A stretch of DNA of 64,000 nt. Source: Paragorgia papillata. Its lineage: Eukaryota; Cnidaria; Anthozoa; Scleralcyonacea; Coralliidae. The stretch is taken from positions 2,771,001 through 2,835,000 of the forward strand of contig JAWNZC010000445.1 in assembly GCA_035771165.1 (NCBI GenBank). The letters run 5' to 3'. The position numbers and the translations under genes were made by a program. Positions 39,301-51,800 of this stretch are shown here, one piece after another. Within the stretch, counting starts at the first letter, position 1; each line of letters opens with the position of its first letter. The notes beneath the pieces were generated by a model, which made no database searches, was not told the origin of the DNA, and was given only the letters and a program-made list of their open reading frames with translations.

Positions 39301-42300
39301 TAGTTTTGAAAGTTCGCTAGCTTCTCCCGCCAGGTGACGCCATCCTACGCCACACCTTATTTTATAAAACTTAATTATACCTCCTCCTCCAGCTCCTCCC
39401 CCTGCACTTGCAAAACTAAATAAAACATAAAAGATGCAAGAATTCAATATAAAGCCCTAATCAAACGAGAATGCAAGTCATCGCAAGTTGGCAGTCACGC
39501 TATCTCAGCCAGCCGCTCTGAATAGTTTCCCGAAAATAACATGTACCGTGACAAAGTTAAAACTTGTTTAAAACACTCATGAAACCTTTATTTTGTTAAT
39601 TTGGGTGTTCGAACGACCGCCACAGAAATTCTGACTGCCAGCTTGCGATGACTTGCGTTCTCGTTTGATTAGGGCTTAATAACCGTATTTTATGCTAACT
39701 GAAGTCATAACATTGTAAAACGTTTCGCTGCGTTATAAGTTGTTACGCTACTGTACGTTATAAAACGTATAGTACGCGCTATACGTTATAAGTCGCTATA
39801 CGTTGTAAGTCATCCCAGTTTATATAGGGCCTGTTTATATGGAGGCGAGTTACCCGGCCAGCCGAGTACATAGCGAGTTCCCGGTCGGTAGAACAAACAC
39901 TGTTTTTTTTCCACCGCAGTGTTTATATGAGACAGACGGGTAACTCGCCCTGGCGAGAACTCGGCACTGGCAGCCGGGATCTCTGCAAGGCGGGATAAAC
40001 AATTCCCCATATAAACTCTTTTGCCCGGGTAACTCGGCATAGCGGGATGAATTTTCTATATTCGTTACTTCATGTCACTTTCGTTGCTGATAATCTTCTC
40101 AAATATTACAACCCGCCAGGTAACTCGCGCTTTCATATAAACAGAACGTAAAGTTTATTCCGGCAAACCAGGTAACTCGGCTGACCAAGTAACTCGCCTC
40201 CATATAAACAGGTCCTTAGAAATGCGGCTTATATAACTTTGCAGTTTATCTAAGGATTTTTCCGAAGAATAACCGAAAAACTGGCACTGAAATGCGCTTT
40301 ATAGAACGGTGCAACTTATAGTCCAGAAAATACGCTACAGCCTACACTTTTAAACAATTTTAAACATTTAATACGATGAGCCGATAATCGGAAATTAATC
40401 TGTAGAAGCCGATAATCGGTAACTTTCAGGCTGATCGGTTATTGGCCGATCACATTGACATATATCGGCGTCCGATAAATACTATTCTGGCTTTAATACT
40501 TGTGAATTTCATTTTCTTTTTTAAGAAAAGTGCGAAGTTATAGTGATTCTTGCACAAAGAAACTGTCAAATTTGATTAATTTGATAAGGTGCATTACGTT
40601 TAACACGTCATATTTCTTGTTTGGTGAAACATTTTGTTTCCCGGCGACTTCCGTCAATCGTATTTCATTTTTCATATTTCAACTTAAACTCCGTCTTGCA
40701 TATGATTGATGGTTACTGATCACATTATCATTGCCACATGTTATGTTTTGCTAGTGTTTCGCCGGAAATTCAAGTGTCAGGAATTCCTTTCGACAAATAT
40801 CGGTAATCACTGATAAATCGGCCGATCAGATCGTAAATCGTATCGGAATTTATCGGATCGGTAAATTTGATTTTTCTTGATCGTCTCATCCATACTTAAA
40901 TTTCACTTTCAACGATACACGTTCACTTCAATTTTGTCGCTCAAATATAAAGACACACACAAGGGCGACAATCGCTTGCTGGAAGTGCGGGGAGGGGGGG
41001 GGGGAAGGGGGACGAGGGCGAAGCCTGAGTATTCTAGGGGGGTCCCGGAAAATTGAACTTTGGGTCTCTGAAACGGCATTTCCTGCATTTTGAGGGCACT
41101 TTTGAGCAAAATATAAAGGTCTTAAATTCGGAGTTCGGTATATTTGCGCTAAGACCACATGGCTAAGTGTTGCGTTAATATCATAAAGAGAAATACTGGA
41201 AAAAGAATCAAAGATTATTATTTACGCATTTTAATTTCAATTTTTCGAAGCGAAAAGTGTGTGGGGGGGGGGGGGGGGGGATAATTATATAGGCATCCCC
41301 CTGTCCAAAAAGTGGGGGGATGTGTTCCCCCCATCCCCACAGGATTGATGCGCCTGGACGCACATACCCAATCTCTCATTTGTTAAGTAAAAAAATACCG
41401 TAGAATATCGAAAATAATAAAGGGGAGGTTACTTGCAAAGGAACGAGTATGAAGCCATACATGCCAGCTGGTTCAATATAACTTGTATTTGTCTCATTGC
41501 AACTATTTCTTTTAGATATACTCACCTGTCGCTGAAACTAGAGCTTCCAAATCCAAAATCATTATTGAAACCAAAACCACCCCCAAAGCCCAGACCTCCA
41601 TTGAAAAGGTCGTTACTAATATCGCGTCTGTCGTTTCCATTAGAACGGTTGCCTGTATAAACAAGTAACTCATGGGTTGATTTGTTATGAATCATAATGT
41701 ACAGTAATGTATATATTGTAAAGTAACGAAGTCCTAATACTGTACTTTACATAACATAACATAACATTTAACATAACACAACACAACACAACACAACACA
41801 ACGCAACGCAACGCAACGCAACGCAACGCAACGCAACGCAACACAACGCAACGCAACGCAACGCAAAGCAACGCAACGCAACACAACGTAACATAACTGA
41901 ATTAACATTAAACAGTCATAACATAACATAACATATAAACATAACATAACATAACATAACATTAAACATAACATATAAACATAACATAACATAACATAAC
42001 ATAACATAACATAACATAATACAACGTATTAAACGTAACGTAACATAACATTAAACATAACATAACGTAACATAATGTAACGTATACGTAACGTAACAGA
42101 AAAATATCTGTACCGGGTCTTCCATTGAATCTATTGTCTCCGTAGGGATCGTGAAAGACACTGCTAAAGGGACTATCACCTCCAAAGAAATCTCTGGAAA
42201 CGAAGAAAATGAGATATTATGTACTAATTCCTGCACAAAGATCACTCAGAAGTTGCTTGACACTGTGCATTTCACACTGATATTTTTAAATTTTGTTTTA

Positions 42301-45300
42301 GAATGAGATAACATTTCTGAGTTGGATCAAATTATACATAATCAGTCACCCAAAAAGAATTTGACAATCAGTAGTAGAATACCTAAATACTTCATCTGGA
42401 CTTCTGAAACGAAAACCAGGGAAATCTCTGCCAAATCCAAATTCCTGGAAATTTCCTTCTGGTACAGAACCTGAATCATAAAAAAAAAAATCAAAATAAT
42501 TCTACTAGCTACCCGAATTATACCTAACTTTATATATTCTATAAACCATAGCCAGCCAATAGTTTGAAAAAGGATAAAACAAAACATACACCAAAAATAA
42601 ACATATTGTACTGTAAACCCCAATTGAGACTCAAAAACGAGAGAGAATAATTATGTCTTGTGTTTTACAAGATGTTTATTTTCGGTGTATGTTTTGTTTT
42701 ATATTAATTATATCTATTAGGAGGGAACATTACAGACTGTATTCAATGCCACAATGCCAGGGCCGTCGAGAGTCAGAACGGGCCCTGGGTCATAATTTGC
42801 ATGCGGGCCCCCTCCAATATTTTTACCAAGGTTTTACTCAGGGCCCAGCGGTAAGTTTTTGATAATTAAATTATAATATATGATATATCTTCATAGACTG
42901 AAGATGGTACTGCATAATGCCATAGAAGGGACATGAAGACCATGAAATAATAGTAAAGAAAAGTAGAAACTTTGTAGCACACATGTATTAAAACTGCACA
43001 GCATAGCATTATTGCAGCTTGTAGTCCACATCAACATTGAACAATGTTGTCAACAATATCATTCAGTAATGGTAATTACACAAATTCAATCTTTAATGCT
43101 GTGGTAACTCGTTAAAGGAGAAATGCAATGTTGAAACAACTTGTTATCAATTATGTTGACAAAGTTTTGTCAAAAAATTTGGTGTAGTTCAGGAACCATA
43201 CACTTATAGCTTTCTAAAAACTTCAGAAATCTACTTCAGACAACTGTGAAACATTTACATGTACCCAATATATTCCAACTATTAATTTTCAATCTACAGT
43301 AGCTTTATATTTAAATTGTTATTAAAATTAAAAATTATTCAGTATGCTATTTTCAAGTACAGTTAACAGTACTGTATATCTATAAATCAATTCTTACCCT
43401 TTAAACCATCTTTACCATATCTGTCATATACTTCTTTCTTTTTGGCTAAAAATTAACAAAGAAAATATTATAATCCTTTTAAAAAAGAACCTTCAAACTT
43501 GCAAACTAACTTTAACTTGTAATAGATATACAGTAGTCAGTAAACTATTGCAACTATGCATGTAACGTCGCACAGACATACCATCAGACAAAACTTCATA
43601 TGCCTCAGAGATCTCCTGAAATTTTGCTGAAGCCTTTTCTTTGTTATCAGCATTCTTATCTGGATGCCATTTTAAAGCAAGTTTTCTGTACCTGAAACCA
43701 AATGAATACTGTACATGTATGCACTAGACATATTAATTTTCAAAATTTTAGTACAGGCCCCATTCAAGACTTGAATTTCCTTTGCCAGATCTATGGTAGA
43801 TCTTTTCAAAACAGGGTTCAAACAGGTATATAATTCAGTGTATGTAAAATTATGGCAAATGCTAGCATATTGGATCATGTACGGTACATTACTGCAAGTG
43901 ACTTATATGCTTGGTTTCTATAGAGTATAAAAATAGGGCTTTCAGCCAATCACTGCACATGACTTCAAAACTGAAAATCTCTTGCAAGCAGCACTTACAC
44001 ATGCTTGACCATTTTTTTCACTCCTGGTAATTATACTACACTGTGTACCAGCAATATAAGAATGTGTGCAATATAATTATGTATTAAATGTGAAATCAAT
44101 ACAATTACAATATATTAAGGTCACCCAAAACTGGCGACTTTGTTATTTTACTCTGTCTAATGCCAGACGATTTTACTCATCAAGTGAGAATGCCTTAGGA
44201 AGGAAAGGGTTAACTGAGTCTATCTGCCCATCTGTCTTCCTTAACCCTTTCCCTACTGGCCTAGGTCACCCAAAACCAGCCACTTTAATTGTTATTTTAC
44301 TCTGTCTAACACCAGACAATTTTACTCATCACGTAAGCACCCCTAGGAGGAAAAGAGTTAGCCTACACATAGCCTCCTCTGCAGGTAACTCAGGGATTGG
44401 AGATTAAGAATGAAGTCACTGTGACATTAATAATCTTGCTAGGTAAACATCTTGTAGCTTGCTAAAAATCAAACTTAAGTTAACCCTTTCACTCCCAAAT
44501 ACAGAATTTTCCGTACATTATTATTTTACTCTGTCTAACACCAGATGATTGTACTCATCAATGAGAGAGCTCCTGGAAAGTTGGGAGTGAAAGGATTAAA
44601 AAAAACATGTTGATGTACATAGCTGGATGTCCCTAAGCAACCAGGGTACCCTATAGGGATAGATTTTGCACAACATGAAATCTAGTAAATAAATCTTTCA
44701 CAGTCGACTATATAATTAATTATTTTAAATAATGTCAAATATAATGTACAGTAACCATCATAAGTTGTCCAACACCAGAAGTGCTAGCTAGTAATTTGTC
44801 ATTATCCTGTGTACCACAAGAGTAGAGTTACCGTATTAGATAGAGTGGTTTGGGCATATAAGGGGGGTGAATAGGGGTACCAAAATCCAACAATCCACTA
44901 ATTTATTTTGTCAAATCTGACAATCCACACTTTTTTTTGTTGAAATCCAAATCCACAGTTATCAGTACCGTACTTGAACTTTCTGAATCTGCATGCAGCG
45001 GCGGATTAAGGGCGGGGCCACCGGGGCCTGGGCCCCGGGCCCCCCACATTTGGGGCCCCCCACATTTTGGAGTATTTTATTTAACAACCCAATTAATACT
45101 AAGTTACTAACGTTTCTGTTTGTTCAAAGTTATTTTTTGCACGACGTATCTCAGTGTTTTGTAAAACGTATTTCTGGTGAGCCTTTCCATTCTCTCACTT
45201 GAGCAGGATATTTTAAAGTCGTTAAAAATCGACGAAGTTCTTTCTACTTTCGCCAGCAAAAAGATGTGAAAGAAGTGTATTTAATAAACTAAATGTCTAA

Positions 45301-47287
45301 ATAGTTAATAGTATTATTAATTTGTGTAACATGTTTCAATAAGGAAGTTTCTCCAGATTGCTGAACAAAATGTAATTGTTAACAGTATTGTCTGACGTTT
45401 CGGTTCCCCCTCGGGACTCGCTTCATCTCGCAGACGGCAGACAGACACTTTAAATTTGTGTAAAGTCATTTGTTATTTTCCCCTTTTCTCTCATATATAA
45501 AGGTTCTTTGGTGAACACCAGTGATTCAGTGTCTTTATTTTATTATATTGTAATTTGTAAGACCGATTGGAATTGGAAAAGGGCCCCCACAAAAATGTGG
45601 CCCCTGGCCCCCCACAGTCTTAGTCCGGCCCTGTCTGCATGATTCACTAAATTTCATTTCAACACACACTGATAATTACTTAAACTAATGTTGACTCATC
45701 CACAGTATGATCATTCAGTATGGTCAATCAGTATGATCAATTATTGGGATAAATCTGCAATCCACAATCCACACTGGTTTTTAGGACCAAACCATTGATC
45801 TGAAAACCTATTCCCCCCCCCCCCCCTGGCTGCAAACAGTGCAAAATGGATAGAGAAAGTGGGCAATGATAACACCAGAAAAGTGACTGATCCAAATTGA
45901 CATGGTATATCTGAAAGTAGAACTCAGGAGAGATAGATGTACAAGAATTGAAATGAATGGTGTTGTGGGAAAAACTGTCCAACCCCAAAAAGGGAAGTGG
46001 ACAAAAAATGATTGATGATGATGAGCTTTCACTTGCAGTAAATTTCACCTGGCCAGATTTAAAAATTGTCCCACTGACTGTACTTGGATTAAAATACATC
46101 TTAAAGCTATATACTGTCAGTAGGAATTTGAATTAGCTGTAGGTATTGTCAATTGGAGAATGCAAAGAATCCAACCCCCATTGGAATTTAAGTACTTGAG
46201 GATGCATGATTATTGTACCAGTATTGCAGAGATCCTGCGAGTGAAACATGATGACTACAGTCATTGGCACCTAAGCGTGACACCACCCCTCAAAACATGT
46301 TCTAAATTTAAGCCAAAGTTAACTGTTTGGAAATCAACACCGTGGGATTGGTGAGATGTGATTGGCTAAGGGTACATTCATGTGACAATAATGCATTGGT
46401 TCGAATGTATTGAATGAAAACCTAATAGGTTTGCAAGGTAAACATTTAACTTTGACGTTGACATAAAACATGTTTTGACAGGCAGTGCATGTACACGCTT
46501 AGGTGCCAACGACTGTAATTGGTAATTATGAGAGAGATGAAATGAATACCATTTTCACTATAAAAACGTTGTTTATTAACAAGTATAACCTCTGAATAAC
46601 TATAATAGTTAAAGTCATACTGAGTTCCACGAATAAAGCATGAAAAAACAAAGCAACATCTTCATGTGACGCTATTAACATGACGACTGCTGTGATAGTA
46701 CTTCCCCTATCTGTAGTTTCCTTTCACTTTCAATATCAATTTAACTATTAAACTCCAGGCTTTTCAAAGCCGTCTCTATGTTATTTCTCAACTCTAGTCA
46801 CACAAAACCACACAGAATAAGTCAGCAGGGATGTGAAAGTGTGAAACAATGCCTGCTATAAAATGTAAGACTTCATAAACATATTTACCAATTTAAATTA
46901 ATAATATATATACATCATCAGAAGTTACCGATAGGAACTTGATTTGCAAACTGCAATCATCGAGCAAATATTTACGACAACTTTGACTGTAGTGAAGCAA
47001 CTTAGATTTCAAAGTTTCCGATGGGTAGTGGAATATTTCAGCTTGAATATTTGATATAATATCTTTCACTTTGCGAATGCATGTCTGGCGAGGAAGCGAC
47101 ACGCTGATATCGTATATTAATAATAATACTAAAACACTTCGGCTCAACTTCTGCTCTAGAAAACTAGCTACTATGCATTAGCTACCATGTATTTGAGATT
47201 TCATACTTCTCAACTGACTTACGCTTTCTTTATATCCTGTTCCGATGCATCTCTTTTCACTCCCAATACGTCATAGTAGTCCGACAT
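36312..47287 (-). CDS. DNAJB6: DNAJB6-like Hsp40 co-chaperone
   Basis: There are nine exons on the minus strand: 47287-47223, 43691-43582, 43445-43398, 42470-42383, 42193-42114, 41652-41526, 39415-39381, 38508-38439 and 36420-36312 (TAA). All phases match, giving 243 residues. The J domain comes first ([20 protein letters not shown]) with HPD at 31-33, then a G/F-rich region ([16 protein letters not shown]-type [10 protein letters not shown]). A Gly/Phe/Asn-rich stretch (about 128-185) follows, then the conserved type-B6 segment [20 protein letters not shown] with its beta-rich C-terminus [12 protein letters not shown]. The protein delivers clients to Hsp70 and, in this subfamily, suppresses aggregation. 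The Ser/Thr-rich block of vertebrate DNAJB6 is largely replaced by Phe/Gly/Asn. Exon 7 is only 35 bp. Its ATG lies 1.6 kb from the divergent LRR gene. Confidence 0.95.
36686..36935. mobile_element. MITE with inverted ends in DNAJB intron 8
   Basis: The left end gttgcacgatcatgcgcacg … ttttggcgggccaca pairs with tgtggcccgccaaagtgatg … gcgcgcaacatcgtgcaac. Inside, 'cataattttggcgggctaca' is repeated in tandem (36722-36780). Confidence 0.65.
37187..37380 (+). repeat. dispersed repeat, relative of 27985-28165
   Basis: It shares 'gatgattttaggccgaaatt' and 'gcaattatcaagtaaata' with the inverted copy in ARF-B intron 3. It contains two diverged sub-units beginning 'gcgattacatg' and 'cgattacatgg'. Confidence 0.55.
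37491..38189. mobile_element. 699-bp non-autonomous element with TTAA target site
   Basis: The ends ggttacgttacacc and ggtgttacgtaacc are inverted repeats. Each end is directly flanked by TTAA (37487-37490; 38190-38193), the target of piggyBac-type transposases. Inside, 'gtgtgcggtagctata' (near 37790) and its complement (near 37915) form another inverted pair. No transposase is present. Confidence 0.7.
38240..38383. mobile_element. palindromic MITE in DNAJB intron 8
   Basis: 'tatcaaacactcgaaaaagt', then 'gcttcatcaggatatccaaa', is mirrored by 'tttggatatcctgatgaaac', then 'actcctgttggtgtatgata'. A partial relative is at 11340-11385 ('cctgatgaaacactcgtgca'). Confidence 0.6.
39826..40216. mobile_element. 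391-bp MITE with 27-bp inverted ends
   Basis: The left end agggcctgtttatatggagg, then cgagttac, pairs with gtaactcgcctccatataaa, then caggtcct. The motif 'gtaactcg' recurs inside in both orientations. It is in DNAJB intron 6. Confidence 0.75.
41744..42095. repeat. pentamer satellite (AACAT/AACGC) in DNAJB intron 5
   Basis: Runs of cataa, cacaa and cgcaa units are arranged in blocks: acataac, then acacaac, then acgcaac, then back to acataac. The reversed frames give Cys/Val/Leu repeats that are not proteins. Confidence 0.9.
44113..44214. mobile_element. short TTAA repeat, left arm lost
   Basis: The core 'ttttactctgtctaatgcca' is followed by the right arm ggaaggaaagggttaa. The left end starts 'ttaaggtcacccaaaac' without the complementary arm. 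See the family entry at 44480-44599. Confidence 0.6.
44241..44360. mobile_element. short TTAA repeat, arms CTTTCCCTAC type
   Basis: The left arm ttaaccctttccctact pairs with the right arm aggaggaaaagagtta at about 13 of 16 positions. The core is 'ttttactctgtctaacacca'. Confidence 0.65.
44480..44599. mobile_element. short TTAA repeat, arms CTTTCACTCCCAA type
   Basis: The left arm ttaaccctttcactcccaa pairs with the right arm ttgggagtgaaaggattaa with one mismatch. The core is 'ttttactctgtctaacacca' followed by 'gatgattgtactcatcaa'. The same core recurs at 44113, 44241, 54690, 55978, 62622, 62719 and, reversed, 17397, but with different arm sequences. Confidence 0.75.
44996..45633. mobile_element. 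non-autonomous hAT element, 638 bp
   Basis: It is flanked by a perfect 8-bp target duplication, tctgcatg (44988-44995 and 45634-45641). The ends cagcggcggattaagg and ccttagtccggccctg-type sequence are imperfect inverted repeats. G/C-rich 'gggccccccacattt' blocks lie just inside both ends. No transposase is present. Confidence 0.85.
46258..46515 (-). mobile_element. MITE with CAGTCGTTGGCACCTAAG ends (copy 2)
   Basis: The ends cagtcattggcacctaag and cttaggtgccaacgactg are flanked by TA on both sides. The interior is the reverse complement of copy 1 at 49859-50111. It is in DNAJB intron 1. Confidence 0.85.
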
Positions 47288-47533
47288 GTTTTAGAGCAGA
47301 CGCCAGACGTTGTCCCGTTAATAATACTCGTTGAATAAAATTAATGGTATTCCCTCTAAGAAAACCTGTTAGCAATGTGAAGGAAAATTTCTGTAAAACC
47401 CAGAAGGAATAAGTTAAAAAAGCTGTACATCACATTTCTTATTCAAGGTGTACGGGAAACACGATTGTTTTGGGATGGAAACTTGACGATGACGTAACAG
47501 GATATGACTTTAATTATATAAAATATATTTAGC

Positions 47534-47691
47534 ATTTTAATAATATAGACCTGGAGCGAGGGGAATTCGATGAATATACCCCGAGAGGGATGATGCATCC
47601 CGAGGGCGAGGATTCGCCCTCGGAATACATCATCCAGAGGGGTAATATTTCATCGAATTCCCCGAGCGAAAGGTCTATATATTATACCGAA
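47534..47691. mobile_element. palindromic MITE 'tatagacct…aggtctata'
   Basis: The left end tatagacctggagcgagggg, then aattcgatgaatat, pairs with atttcatcgaattccccgag, then cgaaaggtctata. The middle repeats 'ccgagggcgaggattcgccc'. Confidence 0.7.
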
Positions 47692-48204
47692 ACATATTAA
47701 TTTTTCCAAAAAAAGCTGAAATAATGTTAATAAAGTTCGCTTAGCTTAACTTTTGTCCGCTTTTCATTGTCTGTTTCCATTCTGTTGTCGTCTCAAGGCT
47801 TCTGGATGCATTGTTTGTTGCTTTCTTTGTATTCCCTGAATCCTTATTTTCTTGTAACCTAACAATCTTCTTGTCAACATCTGAATGTTCAGGCGAAACG
47901 TTTTCTTGTCTCGCCAAACTCCGCCATTGTCCACAATAGTCGTATTCCCCGCTGCAGCGGGGAATAATTTGAGGGGTAATTCGATGATTAATAGGTGGAT
48001 GTAGCCCTAGCATTCGAACTGCGAGTCAAAGTGAAGCAGTGGAAAGTGGTGGAGGTGTTCTAAATTTCGGGCTGCGAGCAGGCTGCTGCTCGTCAGTAAA
48101 GCTAAATTTTCTTTTGAGTCAATGAGTGTTCAATTTGAGCTGTATTATTCTGCTTATTTCATAAATACTAGCACAAACAATTGATATCAATTTATATAGC
48201 TCAA

Positions 48205-48348
48205 TAGCGAAGCGCCAAAACTCAGACAAACAAACCGAAATTGAATCTCGAGGGATTTCTAATGAGCCATTTTCTTTTGTTGGAAATGCACGAATAAATT
48301 ATGAACTCAGACAAACATGAATTTGACGTCATCTGTGCGCTTCGCTAT
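48205..48348. mobile_element. palindromic repeat, also the target of the hAT insertion
   Basis: The ends tagcgaagcgcc and gcgcttcgcta are inverted. 'aaaactcagacaaac' and 'cattttcttttgttggaaat' match 29595-29615 and 33838-33858 on either side of the hAT element. Confidence 0.55.
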
Positions 48349-48496
48349 GATTACCATACTCAAACAAGATAACCAAGCACAATTGTCATTGGATCGTTCA
48401 ACTCATTGATATATTTACACGTAAAAATATATCCGATATTTTTTGCATGTGTTTACATACGATTTCTCTCAGAGGCAAAAAAATCTAAAATCTTTC

Positions 48497-48497
<1 letters not shown>

Positions 48498-48538
<41 letters not shown>

Positions 48539-48609
48539 TTCCTTTCTTTCTTTCTTTCTTCCTTCCTTCCTTCCTTCCTTCCTTCCTTCCTTCCTTCCTT
48601 CCTTCCTTC
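48498..48609. repeat. compound (CTTT)n(CTTC)n microsatellite
   Basis: Runs of ctttc give way to ccttc after an interleaved step at about 48535-48560. Confidence 0.9.
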
Positions 48610-48872
48610 GGTTCCCTTCCTTAGAGACCAGAGCACTAAAAATGTCATTAACTGTCTCAAAAAATTAAATCAAAGCTTGGTGTAGTTCGCACGTTCGCGT
48701 TTCTTTCACTGTAAACAATTTACTGACATATTCTCGCTCCCAGGCCACCGTTTTGTAGAAACTGCCTCATAATTACGGCCTCCCGCGTGCTATTTGTGAC
48801 GTCTAAAAACGTCACAAATTAAGACCTGTGTCGAATTTCGGAAAACGGCATGAGATTGGCGCGCATACCGCA

Positions 48873-51800
48873 ATGCAAGCAGTATTTATTTTAATTTGTT
48901 TCCTCTTATGTTTTCTGCTGAGTCAAAGTTATGTTATTCTAGACTCATGTCCACCTGGTTGTGAATGTTTTGAAAGAAATACAGTGTTAGAATGCAAGGA
49001 AGCTCACCTGGCTGCAATACCAATCATGAGATTTGCAAGCGATATAAAACGGCTGTAAGTAAAGTTATATCTTGCTCGCAATTTTCTTCATTTATTGACT
49101 AGTAAATATAGGCTATAGTATTAATACTACGTTAAATCGCACCAAAATATTGATTAGTTTTAATACTGAAATACTATAGTACTTTGAATACATAAACAGA
49201 TAAACTAAAGTCAGATCTGTCTTTGATGGCAAAAGAATGCATGTAAGCATGTCCCATTGAATATTCTGTTAAAAACTCATTAACTATAAAAAACAAATTT
49301 TTTTCTCTTATATGTGAAAAAGACACACTTACTGCATGCATGTTCTTAATTAGAAATTTTCTTCTGGTGGAGTCTCGATCTTGTCAGTTTTTATGTGTTT
49401 CTAAGCAAAGGTTATATTAAGTGTCAAAATTGCAGTATAAATGATTCGCTTTAAAAAAAAACACGCAGCACGTTTTATCGAGGCTACTACTCGACTATAT
49501 ATATATTGTCCGATTGGCTCGTTTTTAAACCTGATGAAACACTGCTGTTGTGTTTCAAACATTTTTTATTAATCAGTTCTTGAAAACCGTTGAAAATTGT
49601 TCTATTTTGTAGAGTCCTACGAGGAAATATAATTGAGCGTGTGCATGAAGATGAATTAAAAAGATATCCAAATCTTGAATATTTGTAAGTGATATTTGTA
49701 TAAAATATCTGTAAGTAATTAAGATCATGTCACCACATACACTGAACGCCATTACGTGACAGATTTCACAAACCATACACATTTGCACCGTGTAACACTC
49801 CTCGTGAAACTTGTCTCGCTTCCTTTGGTTCACAAACTATTGCAGTTTCACGAAAATACAGTCGTTGGCACCTAAGCATGTATACACCGCCCGTCAAAAC
49901 ATGTTTTATATCAACGTCAAAGTTAAATGTTTACCTTGCAAACGTATTAGGTTTTCATTCGATACCTTCGAACCAATGCATTATTGTCACATGAATGTGC
50001 CCTTAGCCAATCACGTCTCGCCAATCCCACGGTGTTGATTTCAAAACGGTTAACTTTGGCTTAAATTTCATGTTTTGACAGGCGGTGTACCCACTTAGGT
50101 GCCAACGACTGTATTGCAGACGCATGTACGTAGTGCGTACCTATGTTTATAATTGGTGTTAGCTTTTCTACTATACTAATACATCCAATTGCCACATGAC
50201 AGTACTACTCATGCTGCTGGTATTGGTACTGGCCGCCATTCCTGCATGTTACTATTGCTATACTGCATGCACGTACTTTTATATTGTTACTGCTGTTGCT
50301 GCTGCGCTGGTGCTGCAACTACTGCTTATTAAAATTATACTGGATGTTGTTTTGTTGATGTTGCTGCTACTGCTATTATAATGCTGGTACTGTTACTATT
50401 GCGGCTATTGCTGTTATTTTTGCTTGCGTTTTCGCAGTTCATGCGTTTTTGTTTGGCTGAAGTTCTTTTTTGTGTATCAATTTCCAGGGACTTGAGTGAT
50501 AACGAAATCAGTACATTATCCAGAAACGTTTTTACCAACAATATTTACCTGAAAGAAATGTAAGAACAAATCGTCGATTTAACGTATATACTTTTCCGTA
50601 ACAATAATGCAACTTTTAACCAGATGTTAAACCCTAAAAATAATGACTGAATGTTGTTCAACTAGGCCACGTTGATCTCATGAGTGCGTCCCTCTTAATA
50701 AGCCATTTGCACGATGACGTAAGCGTTGGGTGACTACAACTACCAGAATGCTTTGTTAGCATCCTAGTGCTGATAAATGGAGGATATACTGGCAAAGCAT
50801 TCTGGTAGTTGTAGTCACCCACGCTATTTTACGTCATCGTGCAAATGGCTTATTCAGGTCCGACAGCGCTGAATCTCCAGCAATGAGTGACCCCCTAAAT
50901 TTAACTAATCTAAAATAACAAAGAATAACTTACCCCAACACCAACCCTAACTCCAACCCCTAATTAAGCCTAATTCACACTTGTGAAATAAGCACAAGGT
51001 CAAGAACGAAACAAAAGATAAAACAAAAAGGTATTCCTATCATATTGGGCCGAAACAAGCATAAGCACAAGCAATGAAATAAGCACAAGAGCTGTAAAAA
51101 GAGAAAACAAAGGTTCTCAGTTTAATGTCTCGTGCTTGTGCTTACGCTTGTTTTACCCAGGTTCACACAACTATTTTGTTTATGCTTATGCTTATTTCAT
51201 AGGTGTGAATCAGGCTTAACCTTGACCCTAATACAAAATTTCTAATTTTAACTCTAAAAGGTCACTGATAACTGGGGTGGAATGAGTTAGAATTGGGTAA
51301 CTGCATGTCCCTCCCATAACTTCCAAACTGGCTTTAACAACACTTTGTTTTATAGTAATTTAGGGTTAAATCCATTCCTGTGTAACTGTGACCTACAAGA
51401 TTTTAGCAAAATTCTACACGGATACATAAAGAGTAAGACAGTTGTGTTAACAAACACTGACCTCATGAATTGCGCTGCTCCAAAAGTTTTTGTTGGAAAG
51501 CCCTTGCTCGGAATTGTCTTTCAGGACGAGTATAACAAAGAAAGAGGTGAGACGATTTCATTAAACCCACTAATTTTATCTTTTCTACTATATGAGCCTT
51601 GTGGCCTCGTTATAGAGCAAAAATTATTTTGAATTGCAGACACACAAACGAGGCTAGAAAGGCGAATTAAGATGTACATATAAGAATATTCAAATTAGTC
51701 GTTTTTATGAAAGTGGTCTCTCTCAGTATGAGTTTGAACTCTTAGGCCCGTCAAACGTCGCTCTTCTCATGCGCCGAACCTAATACATAGAGAATAATAC

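Larger units (their letters stand above)
47288..48872. other. shared upstream region of DNAJB and LRR genes
   Basis: The two genes diverge from here. I see a MITE (47534-47691), a palindromic repeat (48205-48348) and a compound (CTTT)n(CTTC)n array (48498-48609). No TATA box is clear. 'gtgacgtctaaaaacgtcac' at 48796-48815 is a short palindrome close to the LRR start. Confidence 0.45.

Noticed and set aside
41685..42007. Cys/Val/Leu open frames on the minus strand
   Set aside because: They are the pentamer satellite in the DNAJB intron.
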